From Microbacterium azadirachtae (lineage in GTDB: Bacteria; Actinomycetota; Actinomycetes; Actinomycetales; Microbacteriaceae), in contig NZ_JYIX01000025.1 of assembly GCF_000956505.1 (NCBI RefSeq), positions 1-64,000 of the forward strand: a stretch of DNA of 64,000 nt, read 5' to 3'. Both the position numbers and the translations under genes were made by a program. Numbering within the stretch: the first letter of the stretch is position 1; each line of letters opens with the position of its first letter. Shown piece by piece: positions 36,855-45,050 of the stretch. The notes below the pieces were generated by a model. It did no database searches. It was not told the origin of the DNA and saw only the letters and a program-made list of their open reading frames with translations.

Positions 36855-37492
36855 GCGCGTCGGGAAAGCACCACGGACGGGCGGGGTCCCGCCTCGGCGA
36901 GGGGTTCGTCCTCGGACTGATCGCAACCGGCGCCGTGAGCGTCGCGATCGCCGCCATCGTCGCGATCGTGCTGCGCGGCATCGATCTGTTCGGCGATGCG
37001 GTCGCCGTTCCGCTCCCCCTCCACGACGGGGGCATGGTCGGCGCACTGAAGGATGCGCCCGCAGTGCTGTCCTCGAGTTACTCGGCCGCGATCGTGACGA
37101 TCGACGGTCTCCCCGCGGGGGCGCGCTGGCTCTTCCTGCTCGAGGGGGCGCTGCCGGCGCTCGCGACCGTCGGCGTCTGCGCCGTCGCATGGTGGCTCGG
37201 GGTTTCGCTGATCCGGTCGCGCCCGTTCCGTCGCTCGATGTCGGTCGCGATCGGCATCGCCGCCTGCTTCGTCGTCGCGGGAGGCGTGCTCGGCCAGTTG
37301 GCCGGCGCCTTCGGGCGCGCGATCGCCGTCGGCCACCTCGCCGAGGCGGATCCGCGCGTGCACGATGTGCTCTGGCCCTTCCTCGGGCAGTTCGACCTCG
37401 CCCCGGTCGGGTGGGGCTTCGCGCTCGCGCTCGTCGCGACCGCGTTCCAGCTCGGCACCCGTCTGCAGAAGGACGCGGAGGGGCTGGTGTGA
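36851..37492 (+). CDS. integral membrane protein, second of a pair (DUF2975-like)
   Basis: 213 residues, paralogous in plan to the upstream protein: four transmembrane segments (VLGLIATGAVSVAIAAIVAI, LLEGALPALATVGVCAVAWW, VAIGIAACFVVAGGVLGQLA, WGFALALVATAFQLG) and a tail TRLQKDAEGLV nearly identical to its neighbour. The two probably form a heteromeric membrane complex. It overlaps the previous gene (ATGA) and the XRE gene (GTGA), so the three are translationally coupled. Confidence 0.82.
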   Translation: MSASGKHHGRAGSRLGEGFVLGLIATGAVSVAIAAIVAIVLRGIDLFGDAVAVPLPLHDGGMVGALKDAPAVLSSSYSAAIVTIDGLPAGARWLFLLEGALPALATVGVCAVAWWLGVSLIRSRPFRRSMSVAIGIAACFVVAGGVLGQLAGAFGRAIAVGHLAEADPRVHDVLWPFLGQFDLAPVGWGFALALVATAFQLGTRLQKDAEGLV

Positions 37493-37728
37493 CTCCGGCG
37501 GCGCAGGACGAGGAGGATTCCGGGATCCATTGCCGTCTCGATGAGCTGCTCGCCGCCCGCGGGATGACGTTGACGCAGCTGAGCGAGCGGGTGGGGGTGA
37601 GCATCGTGAACCTGTCGGTGCTCAAGAACGACCGGGCGCGCGCGATCCGCTACTCGACTCTGCGTGCGATCTGCGACGCGCTGCAGTGCGAGGTCGGAGA
37701 GCTGCTCGTCCTCGCGCCACGAGCCTGA
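37489..37728 (+). CDS. small XRE-family regulator (YozG-like)
   Basis: A 79-residue single-domain Cro/C1 protein. LDELLAARGMTLTQLSERVG, VSIVNLSVLKNDRARAIRYS and LRAICDALQCEVGELLVL give the five-helix HTH typical of YozG-like regulators paired with DUF2975 proteins. GTG start overlaps the upstream stop. No sensor domain is present, so a signal may come from the membrane partners. It is the obvious candidate to bind the dyad at 36159-36193. Confidence 0.88.
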   Translation: MTPAAQDEEDSGIHCRLDELLAARGMTLTQLSERVGVSIVNLSVLKNDRARAIRYSTLRAICDALQCEVGELLVLAPRA

Positions 37729-37757
37729 GCCGGATTCGGAACGGCCGGGGGATCCCG

Positions 37758-38363
37758 CTACGGCAGCCGGTCGAGGGCGAGCAGCGGGAACCAGTGCCGC
37801 TCCTTCAGCGACGAGGTCTCCTCCCCTGCGTCCAGCCACTGACCGTCGATGTGCGGCATGCTCTGCATCTGCCACACCCCGAAGTGCGCGACCGGGGCCG
37901 GCCATCCGTAGTCCCCGGAAGGGGCGGGCACGATGTTCCGCACGGCCCCCACCCAGCGCGGAGGTTCGGTCGAGCCGGTGACCTCGATGCCGAGCGCGAG
38001 GACCGCCTTCAGGCCTGCAGGATCCGCCTCGCTCACTCGCCGCGTCGGGAGGTCGAGCGCGCCGCTGCGCTCACGTGGGACGCAGAAGACGCGATCGCCG
38101 TCACGGATCAGCAACCGCACCAGGCCCATGGGCGATGGCGGCGCGGCGCCGGCGATCCACTGGACGCGACTTCCCGCAGGCAGCCACGACGGGGCGAACT
38201 GTTCGCCCACGATGCGCTCGGCTGTCGTCGCCGGTGCCGCGGTGCTGAGGCCGACATCGATGGACGATGCGGCCGCGGGAGTCGCGCCGCCCTCGGAGAA
38301 CACGCCACTGCCGACGGGCGCGCCGCTCGCGGGGAACGCGCCGGCGCCATGCCCCTGCGCCAC
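37758..38363 (-). CDS. hypothetical protein, possibly NUDIX-like
   Basis: About 201 residues if GTG at 38363 is used, which lies just after the YbjQ gene. The C-terminal two thirds (LVRLLIRDGDRVFCVPRERS, LDLPTRRVSEADPAGLKAVL, WVGAVRNIVP, YGWPAPVAHFGVWQ, KERHWFPLL) has the strand/loop order of a degenerate NUDIX domain without an evident GX5EX7REUXEEXGU box, so catalysis is doubtful. The Ala/Ser-rich N-terminal part is low-complexity, and the true start could be internal. Confidence 0.6.
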   Translation of the reverse strand: MAQGHGAGAFPASGAPVGSGVFSEGGATPAAASSIDVGLSTAAPATTAERIVGEQFAPSWLPAGSRVQWIAGAAPPSPMGLVRLLIRDGDRVFCVPRERSGALDLPTRRVSEADPAGLKAVLALGIEVTGSTEPPRWVGAVRNIVPAPSGDYGWPAPVAHFGVWQMQSMPHIDGQWLDAGEETSSLKERHWFPLLALDRLP

Positions 38364-38368
38364 CGGGA

Positions 38369-38815
38369 TCAGGCCACGGGCGGCGCAGGCGGTGCAGCAG
38401 GCTGTGATGGGGCGGCCGGGGCAGCCGGAGCAGCCGGAGCAGGCGCAGCGGCCTGTGCCGGGGCAGCCGCTGCCTGTCCCGGGGCGGGCATAGCGCCGTC
38501 CACCGGCTGGATCACGACAGCGGTGCCGTAGGCGCACATCTCGCTGAAGCTGCCGAGGGAGCCGGAGTCGAAGCGCATCGCGATCACGGCGTTGGCTCCG
38601 CGCTGCACCGCCTCGGACCACATCCGGTTCATGACCTCATACCGGCTCTCGTACATGAGCTGCGTGAACTCGGGGATCTCACCTCCGCCGAGGGCTCGGA
38701 AGCCGGCGGTGAAGCCCTGCCCGAAGTTCGTGGAGCGCACCGTGAGGCCCATGACCTCGCCGAGCACCTGAGTCACGCGATAGCCGGGAACGTCGTTCGT
38801 CGTCACCATGAACAT
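38369..38815 (-). CDS. YbjQ/DUF74-type heavy-metal-binding-domain protein
   Basis: 148 residues. MFMVTTNDVPGYRVTQVLGE, VMGLTVRSTNFGQGFTAGFR, MYESRYEVMNRMWSEAVQRG, ANAVIAMRFDSGSLG and TEVCAYGTAV-like (EMCAYGTAVVI) match the pentameric YbjQ fold throughout. A C-terminal Pro/Ala-rich tail of about 35 residues is unusual for the family and probably disordered. The ATG at 38815 or a second at 38809 could start it. It overlaps or abuts the NUDIX-like gene. Confidence 0.88.
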   Translation of the reverse strand: MFMVTTNDVPGYRVTQVLGEVMGLTVRSTNFGQGFTAGFRALGGGEIPEFTQLMYESRYEVMNRMWSEAVQRGANAVIAMRFDSGSLGSFSEMCAYGTAVVIQPVDGAMPAPGQAAAAPAQAAAPAPAAPAAPAAPSQPAAPPAPPVA

Positions 38816-38921
38816 GCGCTCATCGTCGCACGACGAACGAGCCTGCGCACCTGTCTCTGCATCTTGATCTGAGGCCGACAGGGTGGCCACCCTGCACAGC
38901 GCCCCCTTCTCCCCCGAGAGC

Positions 38922-40361
38922 TCAGGCGGCGGGTCGGAATCGTTTGGGTGGTGGGTCGATGTTTCCCCACGCGTAGCGGAGTGGGAGCCTCGGGTGCAGC
39001 ACGGATCGTTGCCCGTCGGGGTGGTGCAGGACGAAGTCGTGTTTCCCGTCGCGGGTGATCTGCCATCGGCCGTGGTGGAGTTCCATGTGATGGAACCGGC
39101 AGAGCAGGATCCCCCGGTCGATGTCCGTACGACCGTCGTCGCGGGCCCATTCATCGATGTGGTGCGCTTCACAGTAGGACGCGGGCCTGTCGCACCCGGT
39201 CCACCGGCATCCGCCGTCACGGACAGCGAGTGCGATGCGTTGTTTCGGGGTGAACAGGCGTGATTCGCGCCCGACGTCGAGGGGGTTCCCGTACGAGTCG
39301 ACGGTGACGGGGATGGTTCCGGTGTCGCAGATGCGTCGTTCCGCGACCGCGGCGGGGAGGGCGGTGAGGCCGTCCTCGGTGACCGCGACCCTGTTCGGTG
39401 TGTCGGTGGGATCGACGATCTGGACAAGGCGGAGTCCGGCCTGCCGGGTGCCGAACACGGCGGCAGGGTCGGCGAGGGTGCCGGCGCGGACGAGATCGAG
39501 GAGCAGGTCGTAGGAGAGCTGATCGTTGGTCCGCGGATCCGCCGACAACTCTGCCTCGGACGCCTTCTCGGAGGCGTCGACGAATCGGGGTCCACCCCGA
39601 CGAGGTCGCAGCGCGGCAGCAAAGATCGTGTCCACGAACGCGCCGCCTTCGTCGTCGAACGCGATCGACGCGCGTCGCATCCCGTCCTGGTCGAACCAGG
39701 TCCGGAATGAACGCTTCTCGAAACGAGCGGCGAACCGGGCCTCTGCGCCGTCCGGGTCGAGGAGGTCTCGGATCGTTCGCGCGGCCGCGGTCAGTTCTTC
39801 CACGGTCCGCCGCCCAGCCTCCTCGATCAACTGCGCGACGGCCTCCGCCCACGCATCCTCGGCGCCCTCAGGCGGATCCCCGAGGCCGCGACGGATCGCA
39901 TCGAACTGTGCCGACGTGACCGTCCCAGATCGCAGCCCGTCCCGCAGCACCTGCCGCCAGCCCACGGAGGTCGCTTGTTCCGGGGGCAGCCCACCAACCT
40001 CGACACTCTCCACCGGGGCATCCTCGAGCAGCGCCTCCCCCACCCGCACCTGCCGGGCGGCCTCGGTCTTCGTGACCCCGGTGACCTGTTGCACCAGCGA
40101 GACCGCCGAGGGATATCCGCGCGACTGCGCCAGCCCGCCGTGACCGGCCTCGCGTGTCGAGCGGCCCGCGATCACCCCTGTCACGATCAACCGCAACTGA
40201 TCCAGCAGCCGGACGTTCTCGGAGATCTCCTCGAGCGCCGCCACCGCCGCGTCATCCGCGAGCCTCTCGACGACCGCCTGCACGTCCGACGCGCCCGCAC
40301 CCGCACTGATCCGCCCGGCCAGGGTCGGGATCAGCGCCGCGATCGCATCCAACGTCTTCAT
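38922..40361 (-). CDS. DUF222/HNH endonuclease-domain protein (13E12 family)
   Basis: 479 residues. The N-terminal DUF222 region (VTGVTKTEAARQVRVGEALL, LPPEQATSVGWRQVLRDGL) is helical. The C-terminal HNH nuclease is CRWTGCDRPASYCEAHHIDE then GILLCRFHHMELHHG, with the zinc cysteines and catalytic His retained. Such genes are multicopy in actinobacteria and not well characterised; they are often associated with mobile DNA, but no ends or duplications are visible here. ATG start with GAGGAGG. Confidence 0.92.
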   Translation of the reverse strand: MKTLDAIAALIPTLAGRISAGAGASDVQAVVERLADDAAVAALEEISENVRLLDQLRLIVTGVIAGRSTREAGHGGLAQSRGYPSAVSLVQQVTGVTKTEAARQVRVGEALLEDAPVESVEVGGLPPEQATSVGWRQVLRDGLRSGTVTSAQFDAIRRGLGDPPEGAEDAWAEAVAQLIEEAGRRTVEELTAAARTIRDLLDPDGAEARFAARFEKRSFRTWFDQDGMRRASIAFDDEGGAFVDTIFAAALRPRRGGPRFVDASEKASEAELSADPRTNDQLSYDLLLDLVRAGTLADPAAVFGTRQAGLRLVQIVDPTDTPNRVAVTEDGLTALPAAVAERRICDTGTIPVTVDSYGNPLDVGRESRLFTPKQRIALAVRDGGCRWTGCDRPASYCEAHHIDEWARDDGRTDIDRGILLCRFHHMELHHGRWQITRDGKHDFVLHHPDGQRSVLHPRLPLRYAWGNIDPPPKRFRPAA

Positions 40362-40625
40362 ACCCCCATCCTCCTCGGGGCCACCGACATTCGAACCCCA
40401 GATCAACCCAGATTTCCAAACAGGGGATAACTCAATCGAAGACCAGGCTGTGGAGGACGATCGGCCAACCGGGAACGCGCTGATTCGAGCCCTTTCCCAC
40501 GGCATTCCCGGAGTCCGCACAGGTGTCCGACGGAGGATCGACGGGGCCCCCGGCGCGTCCTAACAGCGCCCGCACGGACCCCACCGACCCGTCCACAGCC
40601 AAGCCCCCAGGAACGGATCCGCACG

Positions 40626-41885
40626 ATGACGATGAGCCCCCAGCACGCCGCCCGGCGCCGCATGTACCGTCGACGCCGGTGGACCGTGGGCATCATCGCC
40701 GTGGTCGTGCTCGCACTGATCGCGGCCGCCGCATTCGTCGTGATCACGTACGCCGACGCGAACAACGGGATCCATCGTTCCTCGATCGCGGGGCTGACCG
40801 GACCGGAGCAGAACACGGGCGAGTCGAACATCCTGATCATGGGACTGGACAGCCGGGTGGACGAGAACGGCAAGCCCTTCCCGCAGGCGATCTACGACCA
40901 GATCCATGCGGAGGACGCGTCCGTCGGCGGGTACAACACCAACGTGCTCATGCTGATCCACATCCCCGCGAACGGCGGCAAGGCCGTGGGGATCTCGATC
41001 CCGCGCGACGACTACGTGGACTTCCCCGACTCCCCCGATGGCGTGGACAAGGGCAAGATCAAGGAGGCCTACGGCGATGCCATGGACGCCTCGATGACGA
41101 AGCTCACCAACAAGGGCGTCGCCGAGGCCGATGCGTATCAGCAGTCCAGGACGGCAGCACGGCAGAGCACGATCAAGACCGTGTCGGCGTTCCTCGGCGG
41201 CGTGCGGATCGACCACTTCGTCGAGGTGACGATGGCCGCGTTCTACGAAGTGGCGCAGGCCGTGCAGCCGATCACGGTCTGCCTGAACCACGCCACCGCC
41301 GACACCTTCTCGGGCGCGAACTTCCCCGCGGGCGTGCAGGAGCTGAACGCGGCGCAGTCGATGGCGTTCGTGCGTCAGCGCCGCGACACCACCTCGAGCG
41401 ACTTCGACATGACGGATCTCGACCGCACCCGGCGCCAGCAGGCGTTCATGGTGTCGCTGGCCGTCAAGCTCAAGCAGGCGTCGACGTTCACGGACTTCGG
41501 CAAGCTGCAGAAGCTCATCGACGTGGCGAAGAACGACGTGGCGATGGACGACAAGCTGGATCTGCTGTCGTTCGCCCAGCAGGCGCAGAGCCTGGCCGGC
41601 GGGAACATCTCGTTCGTGACGCTGCCGATCGACCACTTCGACACGGTCGACGGGCAGAGCGTGAACATGGTCGACGTCGACGCGATCCGGGCGCAGGTGC
41701 ACGACCTGCTGAACCCGCCGACGCCGACCGCCGCGCCTTCTCCGTCCCCGAAGTCGTCGTCCTCCGGATCTGGTTCCTCTGAATCCACGGGGTCCTCCGG
41801 ATCCGGCTCGACTCCCGCGCCGCACCCCGTGTACACGGACTCGTCGTCGCCCCTGCAGTCGGGCAACGTGCCCTGCGTGAACTGA
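40626..41885 (+). CDS. LytR-CpsA-Psr family protein
   Basis: A 419-residue membrane-anchored enzyme that ligates wall polymers to peptidoglycan. A basic N-terminus (ARRRMYRRRRW) precedes a transmembrane helix (about residues 22-44). The LCP domain includes NILIMGLDSRVDENG, GISIPRDDYVDFPD (catalytic Arg-Asp pair) and AFVRQRRDTTSSDFDMTDLDRTRRQQAF. A Ser/Gly/Pro-rich tail of about 60 residues extends outside. Divergent from the DUF222 gene. Confidence 0.94.
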   Translation: MTMSPQHAARRRMYRRRRWTVGIIAVVVLALIAAAAFVVITYADANNGIHRSSIAGLTGPEQNTGESNILIMGLDSRVDENGKPFPQAIYDQIHAEDASVGGYNTNVLMLIHIPANGGKAVGISIPRDDYVDFPDSPDGVDKGKIKEAYGDAMDASMTKLTNKGVAEADAYQQSRTAARQSTIKTVSAFLGGVRIDHFVEVTMAAFYEVAQAVQPITVCLNHATADTFSGANFPAGVQELNAAQSMAFVRQRRDTTSSDFDMTDLDRTRRQQAFMVSLAVKLKQASTFTDFGKLQKLIDVAKNDVAMDDKLDLLSFAQQAQSLAGGNISFVTLPIDHFDTVDGQSVNMVDVDAIRAQVHDLLNPPTPTAAPSPSPKSSSSGSGSSESTGSSGSGSTPAPHPVYTDSSSPLQSGNVPCVN

Positions 41886-41912
41886 CGACCCTGCGGGTAC
41901 TGACCGCGGCGC

Positions 41913-42503
41913 CTACTGGACGTAGGGCACGGTCAGCACCGCGTCCGCGAAGCCCGGAGCCGAGAAGCGGATCGTGATCACGCCGTCCCAGAACGAGGAG
42001 CCGTTGTCCGGCGTCTCCGCGCCGTACATGAAGCCGTTCGCAGTGGATCCGTCGTAGCTGGAGACGACCGGCGCCTGTGACGCGCCGGCGGGGACGATCG
42101 TCTCGAATACGAAGGTCTGGTGGAGCTGGTCGTCGGGCGCGCCCGTCACCGTGGTCCAGCCGACGATGCCGGCGTCTCCGCCCGGGATGTTGCCCTTGTA
42201 GAGGTAGAGGCCCTGGGCGGCGGCGTTGGATCCCGTGCCCTGCCACGTGACGGTCGCCGACACGGTCGTCGCCGTGGGCGCCGTCTGCGGCAGTTGGAGC
42301 GCGCCGCTCAGACGGAACTCCGAGCTCCACTGCGGCCCCGTGAACGTGAGCGAGACACCGGTGGCATCGATCGCGGCGACGCTCGCCGCGCTGAACGGGA
42401 TCGCGACCGCCGCGACCACGACGGGAGTGCTCCACGCCGCGGCACGGAGCACCGTGCGGCGGGAGAGCGTGCTGCGGGAAGAGGGTGCGGGGGCGTCGGT
42501 CAT
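41913..42503 (-). CDS. Tat-exported protein of unknown function
   Basis: 196 residues. The N-terminus SRRTVLRAAAWSTPVVVAAVAIPFSAASVAA carries a twin-arginine motif (SRRTVL) and hydrophobic stretch with an AxA-type cleavage site. The mature part is beta-rich with many Thr/Gly/Ser (VSATVTWQGTGS, WDGVITIRFSAPGF), resembling secreted immunoglobulin-like domains of actinobacterial S-layer or cell-surface proteins. No catalytic motif. It is convergent with the LCP gene. Confidence 0.8.
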   Translation of the reverse strand: MTDAPAPSSRSTLSRRTVLRAAAWSTPVVVAAVAIPFSAASVAAIDATGVSLTFTGPQWSSEFRLSGALQLPQTAPTATTVSATVTWQGTGSNAAAQGLYLYKGNIPGGDAGIVGWTTVTGAPDDQLHQTFVFETIVPAGASQAPVVSSYDGSTANGFMYGAETPDNGSSFWDGVITIRFSAPGFADAVLTVPYVQ

Positions 42504-42593
42504 CGGAGTCCTTCACTTCGACGGCGGGCTGCAGCCGTCGGGGTTCCGGCGCACGCAGCATCCTATGGCGTCGACACGCCCGGCCGCACTACG

Positions 42594-43337
42594 GTGATCC
42601 TCGTGAGCCGCGCAGCCAAGGTCGCCACCGGTATTGCGGCCGCCGTCGTGGTCGCGGGCCTGGTCGTGCTCGCCTATCCTGCCTTCGCCGCCCTCGGCGG
42701 TCTTGAGCACCCGAGCGTGAGTGCAGCGTCCGCGGCCCCGAGCAAAGCGGCCACGACCGAGCCGACGGCCGCGCCGTCGCCTTCGCCGACCAAGGACGAT
42801 GGATCCGATGATTGCCCGACGGAGGAGGCAACGATCAGCATCACGGGCAAGGGCGACGGTGCGCCTACGGCGAAGCTGGTCTTCGCGAGTTCACTGACCG
42901 ACAAAGGTGCGCGGCCCGGCGCGCGCGGCGAGGTCGTCAGCAATGCTCAGGGCATCTACTCCTACATCGTTGCGCCGAACGACAATCTGATCTCGATCGA
43001 GCAGCGGCTGTGCATCGACTACGGATCCGTCAGAGTCTTCGATCATGTGCTCGGCAGCGCGATTCAGCCCGGCGCGCAGCTGATCCTCCGCCCGGACCCG
43101 ACGATCCCCTGGATCGAGCCGGTGCCGTTTGACGCGATCCCGAATGTGACCAACATCGTCGAGTTCAGCAGCACGATCTACGAGATGGGCGTCGCCGTGC
43201 GCACGCACGATCTGGACACCGCGCGCGCCCTGTGGTCCCGGTCTCTCTCCGGCCACGTGGCGCCGGCTGCCCAGGCCGCCGCCACGAAGGCGCTCGACGA
43301 CGGCGATTGGCCGGTGCTGGAGCAGCTGTTCCCGTAA
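42594..43337 (+). CDS. membrane-anchored LysM-like protein
   Basis: About 247 residues from GTG 42594 (a second GTG at 42603 has a GGTGA upstream). One transmembrane segment (KVATGIAAAVVVAGLVVLAY) is followed by a Ser/Pro/Thr-rich linker, then a region YSYIVAPNDNLISIEQRLC, HVLGSAIQPGAQLILRPDP with the spacing of a LysM fold. The C-terminal helical part (TIYEMGVAVRTHDLDTARAL) is not recognised. A wall-binding role is inferred. Confidence 0.7.
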   Translation: MILVSRAAKVATGIAAAVVVAGLVVLAYPAFAALGGLEHPSVSAASAAPSKAATTEPTAAPSPSPTKDDGSDDCPTEEATISITGKGDGAPTAKLVFASSLTDKGARPGARGEVVSNAQGIYSYIVAPNDNLISIEQRLCIDYGSVRVFDHVLGSAIQPGAQLILRPDPTIPWIEPVPFDAIPNVTNIVEFSSTIYEMGVAVRTHDLDTARALWSRSLSGHVAPAAQAAATKALDDGDWPVLEQLFP

Positions 43338-43350
43338 GGGGCCCCGATCG

Positions 43351-43407
43351 AGTCGCTCAGCGAGCGCCCCCGCCGGTCGTTGAGCGAGCGCAGCGAGACG
43401 AAACGTC
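43351..43407. repeat. dispersed hairpin repeat, copy 3
   Basis: Contains GTCGCTCAGCGAGCG and GTCGTTGAGCGAGCGCAGCG then AGACGAAAC, the inverse of the elements at 23020. It lies between convergent genes. Confidence 0.75.
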
Positions 43408-43422
43408 CGCCAGCATCACAGC

Positions 43423-43791
43423 TCAGCTTCTCCGCGACTCCATCAGCCGTGAAAGCGCGGCCGTGTACGGATCGCCGCTGGCTCGGGCCGCCTCGCCCTC
43501 GCGGAGCGCGACGACGAACAGCCCGTGTTCTCCCACCACCGTGCGTGCCGCGAGAAGAGCGCGTTCCCAGAGCAGCACGATCTCCAGCCCACCGGCGTAT
43601 TCCGGGTCGTCCATCGCGCTCGTCGAGAAGAACTGACGTCTCTCGTTCGCTCCAGCGAGCGCGGTCAGTCGTGCGAGGACCTCGCTGAACGGCTGAGGCG
43701 ACGGTGCGCGGACGCTGAACACGTCCGCGAAGACCCGTGCGGCCACTTGATCGGCACCATGAGCGAGAAGGCTCGAAACGGGGTCGCTCAT
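43423..43791 (-). CDS. hypothetical protein, 122 residues
   Basis: Begins MSDPVSSLLAHGADQVAARV and is mostly helical (VFSVRAPSPQPFSEVLARLT, EIVLLWERALLAARTVVGEH, GLFVVALREGEAARASG). No motif is recognised. ATG start, no strong Shine-Dalgarno. The gene is convergent with the LysM-like gene. Coding-like codon usage and lack of a better overlapping frame support it. Confidence 0.5.
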   Translation of the reverse strand: MSDPVSSLLAHGADQVAARVFADVFSVRAPSPQPFSEVLARLTALAGANERRQFFSTSAMDDPEYAGGLEIVLLWERALLAARTVVGEHGLFVVALREGEAARASGDPYTAALSRLMESRRS

Positions 43792-44152
43792 AGCGTCGCG
43801 CCTCGACCCTCGGCTTGCGGGACGCGCCGTCCAGGAGCGGCAAGCGGATCGTGGTGATCAACCAGGGTGACGTCGGCGACGGATCCCGGCCGGTTGCTGG
43901 AGCGGGAGGCGGAATCCGCAGGGGATTTCCCCCGCAGCTGGTCGAAGTATCCCATCGCGATCTCCATGTCTGTGACGGACGGATCCGTCCTGTGCGGACC
44001 ACCGTAGCCGATTCGGCCGCCGCATCCGGTCGAGATCGAATCGAGCGCGGCTCCGCATACACGCGCACCCGGCCGTGGTTCGCGGACGCACCGCTCGCGT
44101 ATCGAGCAGGAATCGAGAAGCGCCCCGCCGGCCCGGATCCGAGACTCGAAGC
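43792..44152. other. 361-bp region without a recognisable gene
   Basis: Only short open frames with no family resemblance. A 14-bp perfect palindrome GGACGGATCCGTCC lies near 43977. No terminator, RNA gene or repeat family member is evident; it may contain the promoters of the divergent flanking genes. Confidence 0.5.
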
Positions 44153-44773
44153 ATGAACATTCACCGCATCACCATCGAGACCACCCCCGACGCCGTGCCG
44201 GCGGCCGAGGCCCTCTATCGGGACGCCCTGGGCCTCGCGGATCGCGTCGGCGTGCGCGCCACCGCTGAGCCGAGCATCGGGTTCCGCGGCTTCGCGCCCT
44301 CGCTGATCTTCGTTCAGCCGGGCGATGTCGACGCCGCCGTCGAGCGGGCACTGGCCGCCGGCGCGAAGATCATCAAGCCGGTCGCGAAGAGCCTCTGGGG
44401 CTACGGCGGCTCCTTCCTCGCCCCCGACGGCACGGCGTGGCAGATCGCGAGCGCGAACAAGACCGCGACCGCGCCCGCCACCGGCGAGGTCGAGCGGCTC
44501 GTGCTGCTGCTCGGCGTCGACAGCGTCAAGGCCAGCAAGCGCTTCTACCAGGAGCAGGGCCTGACCGTCGCGAAGAGCTTCCCCTCCTACGTCGAGTTCG
44601 ACTCCGGCGACGTGAAGCTCGCCCTCTACAAGCGCGCCTCGCTCGCCAAGCAGGTCGGCATCGATCCGAGCGGCACCGGGGCGCACCGCCTCGCGGTCGT
44701 CGCGGACGAGGCCTTCACCGACCCCGACGGCTACAGCTGGCTCGCCGCGGAGAGCACCGTCAGCGCGGGGTGA
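44153..44773 (+). CDS. glyoxalase/VOC-superfamily protein
   Basis: 206 residues forming two VOC half-domains: MNIHRITIETTPDAVPAAEA, PSLIFVQPGDVDAAVERAL, and SLWGYGGSFLAPDGTAWQIA in the first, then LVLLLGVDSVKASKRFYQEQ, VKLALYKRASLAKQVG and DPDGYSWLAAES in the second. Some metal-ligand His residues of classical glyoxalase I are absent, so the reaction is undefined; similar proteins are annotated as glyoxalase or bleomycin-resistance-like. Monocistronic, followed by a repeat. Confidence 0.85.
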   Translation: MNIHRITIETTPDAVPAAEALYRDALGLADRVGVRATAEPSIGFRGFAPSLIFVQPGDVDAAVERALAAGAKIIKPVAKSLWGYGGSFLAPDGTAWQIASANKTATAPATGEVERLVLLLGVDSVKASKRFYQEQGLTVAKSFPSYVEFDSGDVKLALYKRASLAKQVGIDPSGTGAHRLAVVADEAFTDPDGYSWLAAESTVSAG

Positions 44774-44819
44774 CGACGGGAGGGAGGGCAAGGATCCGGG
44801 CCGCTCCGTCACGTGCCGC

Positions 44820-44914
44820 GTTTCGTCTCTCTGCGCTCGCTCAACGACCGGGGGTGCGCGAGCGCGCCGCGTTTCGTCTCGCTCCGGCTGCGCCGGTGCT
44901 CGCTCAACGACCCC
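44820..44914. repeat. dispersed hairpin repeat, copy 4 (double)
   Basis: Two direct copies: 44820-44850 with TTTCGTCTCTCTGCGCTCGC then TCAACGACC, and 44871-44914 with TTTCGTCTCGCTCCGGCTGC then GCCGGTGCTCGCTCAACGA. It lies after the glyoxalase gene, before the carrier gene. Confidence 0.82.
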
Positions 44915-45050
44915 GGGGCGGGGTGGCCGTGTCATCCTTCGTCACACCCGGGTCCGGAATATCAGCGGACGCATAGCGTTGCAGACATCCGGCGCCGTCC
45001 ACGCGCCGCCCCGCCTCCCGCGCATCCCCGCGCTCCGACTTGGAGTCTCC

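Noticed and set aside
38922..40361. DUF222-HNH gene as part of an intein or intron
   Set aside because: The protein is complete with its own start and stop and does not interrupt another gene.
43815..44160. Short open frames of 100-113 codons on both strands
   Set aside because: Composition is biased to Arg/Pro, no motif and no Shine-Dalgarno; neither is convincing.
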